From assembly GCA_951394045.1 (NCBI GenBank), contig OX595988.1:2619352-2683351 (forward strand): a stretch of 64,000 bases of DNA. The letters are read 5' to 3'. This document shows positions 61,701 to 64,000 of the stretch, one piece after another; the first letter of the stretch is position 1; each line of letters begins with the position of its first letter. The stretch comes from Nitzschia sp. DOCU1. Lineage: Eukaryota; Bacillariophyta; Bacillariophyceae; Bacillariales; Bacillariaceae. A program made the position numbers and the translations under genes. The notes beneath the pieces were generated by a model. The model searched no databases. It was not told the origin of the DNA and worked only from the letters and a program-made list of their open reading frames with translations.

Positions 61701-64000
61701 TGTCTCACGGGGCCGCCCGATGCCAACGGGACGGTGCTACTTTGGCATACCAAATCAAAGTTAGCAGCTACGGCTCGTCGTGAGGCAAACGTCTCGTCCA
61801 GCTCATATCCCACCTTGAGGAGATTTAGCATCGCCACGCCACCGGTAGCACCCCTAGTCAGCAGAGTGGACATCATCAAGCATGATAACGCTAATGATCT
61901 TGCGCAAGCAAGCTCTCCTCCACAATCAATTGAAGCCATGTGTTCCTGAAGGTGCGCCGTGACAACCGACGAAGCAAGCTCAAGGCTGCGTATTCCACTC
62001 GTATGCAGAAGCCCCATCGAATCGACTCTCGATTCCTGACAAAGGCTCGGATTGAATACTCCTTCCGACGAGTCTAGACGAAGCGCTCGAGGAAAGTAGA
62101 TTTCGACGCAGCGGTTTCTCATTGCCCTTGATATTTCACCATTTACCGAGTCCATGGTGAGAAAAACTCTGAAATTTCGGCTTGGCTTGATTACTCGATG
62201 CGAAAACAATCCGTCCGCATCGACAGATCCACATTCCGACAAAAGTAATTCGCCATCGTTTTCCATCACAGAGTTGAGCCTATCAAGGACAGATGAGGGG
62301 CACAAATTAACGTTGCCCAAGACTAGCCAATAGCCTTTGACCATAGCTTCGACAAGAATACCATCGCGCCACAGGAAGTGGCCATTTTCCTTGACATCGT
62401 GACCATTCATTCTTCGCTCTATTGCGTGTCTCAGAGTGTCTACCCTCTCCGCTAGATCTTCGAAGGCATCGCAACTGCCTTCTTCCAAGACCAGCAGGGC
62501 GCAAGTCTGCGTCGCAAAGCGAAGGAAAGACGACTTATCGCCAAACTCTGCTCCATCTTCTATGTATGCATTGAGTTTCTCCCTAGCCTCCCATATGGAT
62601 TTGCTGGCTTGAAAACTCAGAGAAGTAGCATGAAAGAAAGCATCGATAAGTCGACATAGCTCGTTCGCCGTTGAAATTTCGAAGTCGTTGCTATCGACTT
62701 GTTCAAAGCATCCAAGGAGTTCTGAAACATCCGAAGACGGCGACAGACACTGTTCCACAAGCGTCACGTTGCACAATTCCGCCAAAGTGGCCACCGTTGA
62801 TGTTTTCCCACTAGACGACGGTCCAATCAAAAGACATGGCCATTTCAGTGCAACGCATCGGGCCAGGGCTTCCATAGGCACAAGATGCGAAAGGAATAAC
62901 TCCGGCGGAGAAAGCAACGAGTTCACGAGAGGGCCCTTGGATGGATCCATTCGCGGTAATGTTGTCTCGCCGATTTGAACCGCAGAATCAGAGATGTGGA
63001 ATGCCGGTGGACTGTGCGGCGTCATGGATTTTTGGAAATGTCTTTGAAAAGCTGCGTCTACTCTTGCACGATCGCCTTCGTTTCTGAATCTTTGAAAGTA
63101 AAGATCGCGGGCACAAGATTGGATGGATGTGCTCTGGTTTTCGAGCAGTTGACACCAACGAAAGACATCCCGCAAATTGAATTCCCATGGGGCACCATCA
63201 GAGCCGTATTCGCGCCTTTCAGCGACCTCCTTGTGGACATCGTTGTTGAAGTTGATCATGCAGTCCACTTTTTCATGATCAAAGGATGGGTATCGAGAAC
63301 GAACGATAGCACGAAGGTCAATATCAGAAAGTGCGTCGACATACACCTTAGTGAACCGATTCAGGAACGACTTCGGTAAACCTTTCCGGCCGCCTCCTTG
63401 TGTTAATGGATTTTGAGCTCCAAATATTCTGAATGTAGACGGGCAATGAAAGCTCTTCCCCAATTCAGGAATGTAAACCGTTGCTCGATGGTCCAAGCAG
63501 CTGTTCAGACCCTCTAGCACCGACTGGGACGCAAGATTCAACTCATCAAGTAGCACCCAGCTCCCGTCTTTGATCGCTTTTAGAAGGACACCATCGGACC
63601 ATTCGAACGAAGCTCCCCCGCCACTTCCATCTTGAGTAGGTAAATCACTACCCATTAAATCAGCAATATCGGTCTGCTCTGATAAGTTGATTCTTACCAG
63701 GTGGTTTCCCGAGGCTGCAGCAAGAGCTGTAATTAAGCTCGTCTTCCCAACTCCTGGGGCTCCTTCGAGAAGGATCGGCTTTCTCAGTTGCAACCCGCGA
63801 AGAACTCGAAATGCATTGGTTGCTGTGGTTGGGGCTGCCATGTTGAAATTCGATTTATTCGGGATATCAACCGGGCCAACCGATACGTAGAACGGTTCAG
63901 CACCAAATAGCCCACCGTCCTTGACAGTGAAACCAACGCTACCAGGTACATTTGGCGCATAAGTCCCCGCAGGAAGCTGCTTCGAGAGGAAAGCTTCAGC
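52757..64000 (-). CDS. MDN1: Midasin (MDN1/Rea1), AAA5 to MIDAS; N-terminal part beyond window
   Basis: Dynein-like AAA ATPase that removes assembly factors from pre-60S ribosomes. The frame runs through the window edge; the internal Met at 63841 is not a start, because upstream residues (VGPVDIPNKSNFN) continue the family sequence. Counting from that Met: AAA5 with Walker A GAPGVGKT (27-34) and Walker B WVLLDELNLAS; AAA6 with IGPSSSGKTS (about 338) and a degenerate Walker B, LVLGNVNLC; a long helical linker; an Asp/Glu-rich region (about 2810-3380, from 55.4 to 53.7 kb); and the C-terminal MIDAS/VWA domain with LAVDDSESMKKS (DxSxS, about 3494) and VSDGRIERDSRDN. No intron in 11.2 kb. AAA1-4 are expected beyond the right edge. 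Confidence 0.95.
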   Translation of the reverse strand, partial: AEAFLSKQLPAGTYAPNVPGSVGFTVKDGGLFGAEPFYVSVGPVDIPNKSNFNMAAPTTATNAFRVLRGLQLRKPILLEGAPGVGKTSLITALAAASGNHLVRINLSEQTDIADLMGSDLPTQDGSGGGASFEWSDGVLLKAIKDGSWVLLDELNLASQSVLEGLNSCLDHRATVYIPELGKSFHCPSTFRIFGAQNPLTQGGGRKGLPKSFLNRFTKVYVDALSDIDLRAIVRSRYPSFDHEKVDCMINFNNDVHKEVAERREYGSDGAPWEFNLRDVFRWCQLLENQSTSIQSCARDLYFQRFRNEGDRARVDAAFQRHFQKSMTPHSPPAFHISDSAVQIGETTLPRMDPSKGPLVNSLLSPPELFLSHLVPMEALARCVALKWPCLLIGPSSSGKTSTVATLAELCNVTLVEQCLSPSSDVSELLGCFEQVDSNDFEISTANELCRLIDAFFHATSLSFQASKSIWEAREKLNAYIEDGAEFGDKSSFLRFATQTCALLVLEEGSCDAFEDLAERVDTLRHAIERRMNGHDVKENGHFLWRDGILVEAMVKGYWLVLGNVNLCPSSVLDRLNSVMENDGELLLSECGSVDADGLFSHRVIKPSRNFRVFLTMDSVNGEISRAMRNRCVEIYFPRALRLDSSEGVFNPSLCQESRVDSMGLLHTSGIRSLELASSVVTAHLQEHMASIDCGGELACARSLALSCLMMSTLLTRGATGGVAMLNLLKVGYELDETFASRRAVAANFDLVCQSSTVPLASGGPVRQLWCHKAAVARVHWEARVLKFFAENAIDIALRAEMRNLLSTSKGDGILAQRFAGLHSDGVEVLMDYHRLLPAVVAKNFLSSTAHDFYLRSRLFDTYHGEFTACFRWMAKAMEKNLNEFKRMRRFTQSSGQSSSADSTNASSLHDFHGRKTLSLARWRLDRAFTQQKWLKIVSDRIASHNLSNELAVLEASYLIGQSALDRSMISCPLTPVIFPLFVEVDEVVDQILIESIRLDSFDDQRLCESLSILLRERDRLWDLMKETTLSVHPSSFLGFEETGFIVQWKWLKRSLEGLDLESYGQIGRAIGSRAEKLKSFISLIDSTIFGKSGDTLSSRAVNKNMMHPCVPREAAQWEALLELQQLAGECSLPRDGHFESSVACIDLTFLIEQNHPLLCLDANFRLQLLAAFATVHSYCTTEVRTDNALKEEFGRIDLGKRLRLLTEARRKSFQLKLDCAKIDTNISTVENQLSAGKLEEMKESSPSTARSLEAYSSLVRELLSSFARIQLSPFEEFYAVRIERNIVGRICKLIMNCIDEVELVKGLEALVPDLKAFIRACLSSVVWPVNDLRPYQTLIWLLEDNGRNGNVMRTLRSLLPPMLASLGSHLSYNSFSGSCNIAMRLEVPNMWVDDETTALAKGSRAHASSDDFFGSTRIQQHVWTELLLLIVGEQFALKRQPRSPRFFTMESCNYRIEQYKEINRILSSARSNDSKIDYWVLLCLTRDTLQAMAQGLKSGNLGHVLELVKFPSRLAETDLAKVLEAVNTSEPLLLETATPIILPLLKCLRDAWNSKEGTDSYREMVALSSIYLGLLHLTISTPRSPVDPGRSPVAKISLINRRLQVLQTEVAARRIYRGFATGDFTLSSPEIQEMLGESDTLVQKRRSQQKKVVIRPKAALPFHELFRLTRDFVENFSSISSVLELVRSITTRTNPDSAYRRLDNWMRTSTSFCQRIKSDFDGYEDVTMLVLSSVRMIQDGLQGLLTVSRPKFGGAKQRALFANLLQYPIQEYDETISGSVQLLQSELNGAESKLAETTDFHFALAAAALSRLLLKKTMLGFREKDLGQCLEVIESLSLSCDSNLNNHDTGNSLEDMQEQKFREQFPDHRLEFNELLVVNDDDMSETEGTAADDEPGESHASSAFSDDQLEFLCLLLQKMFRMETINVLDSTRALVFHFGYNAAFALEGRYQCSKMCTHHPEPICGHSFAMMLSAPSQTSQSRAFSHLYDEADMVGFHNIPNPTEVLSAKLPLERLMARCTQLLTAFPGHSILLGVGRVCDKVCKFDIMTTPIGKVMTGMEVILRQAQEWEQHASERVRLGEPLKEVGKLVATWRKLELQSWPRLVVGRQCRYERRARKHMVRLQNVLKTRDSVSGSMEDCRGVSDAASRVSPGWVWKGSSTSGQTIACFLGTAGGDDLNALTKILDTFMLTSPLGEFEERLKILETCALQQEAAYQLSSQRSAWTLQQSRALLSVHEYYQQFERALSAKLTSSITTIQAKLKEEVKLAKWDEQTYYALAESTEKNHRKLMRILSELEESLDLNAGQLIQEERIRGVRSTVDVQDGASTTIPLESNIFPHLEMEDNATTSRTICFESVVESRTWTSSDRFPCSTTEHVRNIQKYARKMERLCGARNENVKSRNWADVGADESFDLSGAIFDRMSALRKKSTRPMKERALVDLFRELKKNGFTTTKWAVPDQIRCIEELFQLPKPRVDKMTMLNGSTVTELQRAEKYYQRCIAELSEYRSESTLLGSKYMSKREMGMMLALGESGMWMIAQQRCVLSSVLHDIGELSKYTSSLCLSDRELPLGQTASISLIEEFEEFYSLAIESLRQLSLFFKSSQQVLSERSANEWARDTASKIDRCIDNLAACGCLKFHSFSLLANSHLQRLQKKRDAVDDARRVLLDCRHECEALACLPVECFDGSLEALAKLVMKVPSANIEQPPEKNVQPDLEVFFTFLSSGIERSLIGFQNLVKDFDEDDANGGNIPLWQCHREVINGWASVNIPAFNKAAEVVILELRRLHETGSGMTLEERDTLISLTADFGALARYMQVQAQVLLDRTALFYANTSKLVYVFLRIFRVLLSKGFCSDETKEEEGSEAGGDLQGMKFEDDVEGTGMGDGDGKQDVTDQLESEEQISGLKNDQEPGDKEKNKESRQLNEEEADQGMEMEADFDGEMCDVPDKPQEEDGDDENGEELDREMGDEANADEQVVDERMWNDSDDEDEIDKGDEKFEKDSGVQGEAIEGATRTKEEEDEKDSTKPADTGQQEENNQPRDEPQQEEGGGEDEINEDTPDRYEDQHGVDVRGEDQGPDESKADDQMQLEDDINLDGEEDPEGAIDEGDADNSVDAEQAETGDDVAENSSGLDQEGEGEEHDDTQDFDDVVAPTGVAQPNPDDEGAENENQEEQKEDETNVSLQNQQPSEQETHGVRAMDGADGIIDDGANSDEDGNQDEAEGGGDTSEAKGGASSQNESNGNRGLSENDGAADEARDSKQESSKDDIPNPLKTPGDASKFWHKKLSIVDQSEDKEDPEEHHRDDPSTGVDEHGNFQYSSKEEENPTQMLGEATEEEAVELKEPEHEQAEEQNKVSKSKDEREVPQPSENPTSKRQKQRAPTGKNQPKEADEQNDGEEAASEADMDEDEVLSHATEQETESVDERKSNLVVADLSGLKIEGQDAPMEIDGQMIVEEQVTGISSSEAEEARAQWLQIQGETYSLSRRLCEKLRLVMEPLVASKLRGDYRTGKRINMKRVIGYIASGYRKDKIWLRRTKPAKRDYRILLAVDDSESMKKSGAGEMALRALATLAVGMNQLEIGELGIASFGEDMKLLHPFHLPFGVESGADMVLNFKFNQKRTRTTLCVESALAALDDMGGHSSMQLVFLVSDGRIERDSRDNLKRLIREMMERNILLAMIIVEGEHKKKDSIVNMKEVNFQKGKPVVKRFIEDYPFPYYIVLEDMATLPEVLGDALRQWFEVLTQLQSPR

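Overview
The window looks like nuclear DNA of a pennate diatom, most likely Phaeodactylum tricornutum or a close relative. This is inferred from four things: compact genes on both strands with few, short (about 70-90 bp) GT-AG introns; preproteins whose signal peptides end at an ASA/ATA|F plastid-import motif; an intact Ty1/copia element with the diatom CoDi-type protein layout; and diatom-style elongase and orphan membrane proteins. There is no operon structure, CRISPR array or rRNA, and I recognised no tRNA. Exon boundaries were read by eye from splice consensus, phase and protein continuity.

Layout. 1-2.2 kb: C-terminal part of exosome nuclease RRP6 and a convergent cyclophilin. 2.6-4.7 kb: tandem pair of orphan paralogues, one carrying a one-base frameshift. 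5-10.2 kb: double-cupin protein with a perfect CRE palindrome upstream, LRR protein, ELO fatty-acid elongase, and a four-span membrane protein with an acidic tail. 11-17.7 kb: three membrane-anchored glycan-type enzymes (polysaccharide pyruvyl transferase, SGNH hydrolase, GT92-like glycosyltransferase), with an array of diverged 180-bp repeats among them. 18-27 kb: CSA/ERCC8-like WD40 protein, ATG14/UVRAG-like autophagy subunit, a secretory Got1-like protein, and a 1,307-residue PPR protein.

27-33.2 kb holds three consecutive plastid preproteins: pyruvate dehydrogenase E2, FabZ dehydratase (head to head with E2), and ketol-acid reductoisomerase. E2 and FabZ both feed plastid fatty-acid synthesis; KARI uses pyruvate-derived carbon for branched-chain amino acids. 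34-40.8 kb: a class I cyclic-nucleotide phosphodiesterase and a protein made of five tandem bacterial-type PH (bPH_1) domains. 41.7-44.3 kb: a small spliced orphan and an RlmN-type radical-SAM methyltransferase with an added C-terminal membrane anchor.

44.46-51.51 kb is a full-length copia retrotransposon with 284-bp LTRs that read as identical. Its gag and pol share one frame and are separated by a single UGA. It sits between RlmN and a small Ser-rich orphan gene. The rest (52.8 kb to the end) is one uninterrupted minus-strand frame encoding the AAA5-to-MIDAS part of midasin (MDN1/Rea1), which runs off the window.

No clearly new multi-gene system was found. The most distinctive items are the in-frame UGA of the retroelement, the five-fold bPH protein, the tail-anchored RlmN, the shared E2/FabZ promoter region, the 180-bp repeat array and the frameshifted tandem paralogue.
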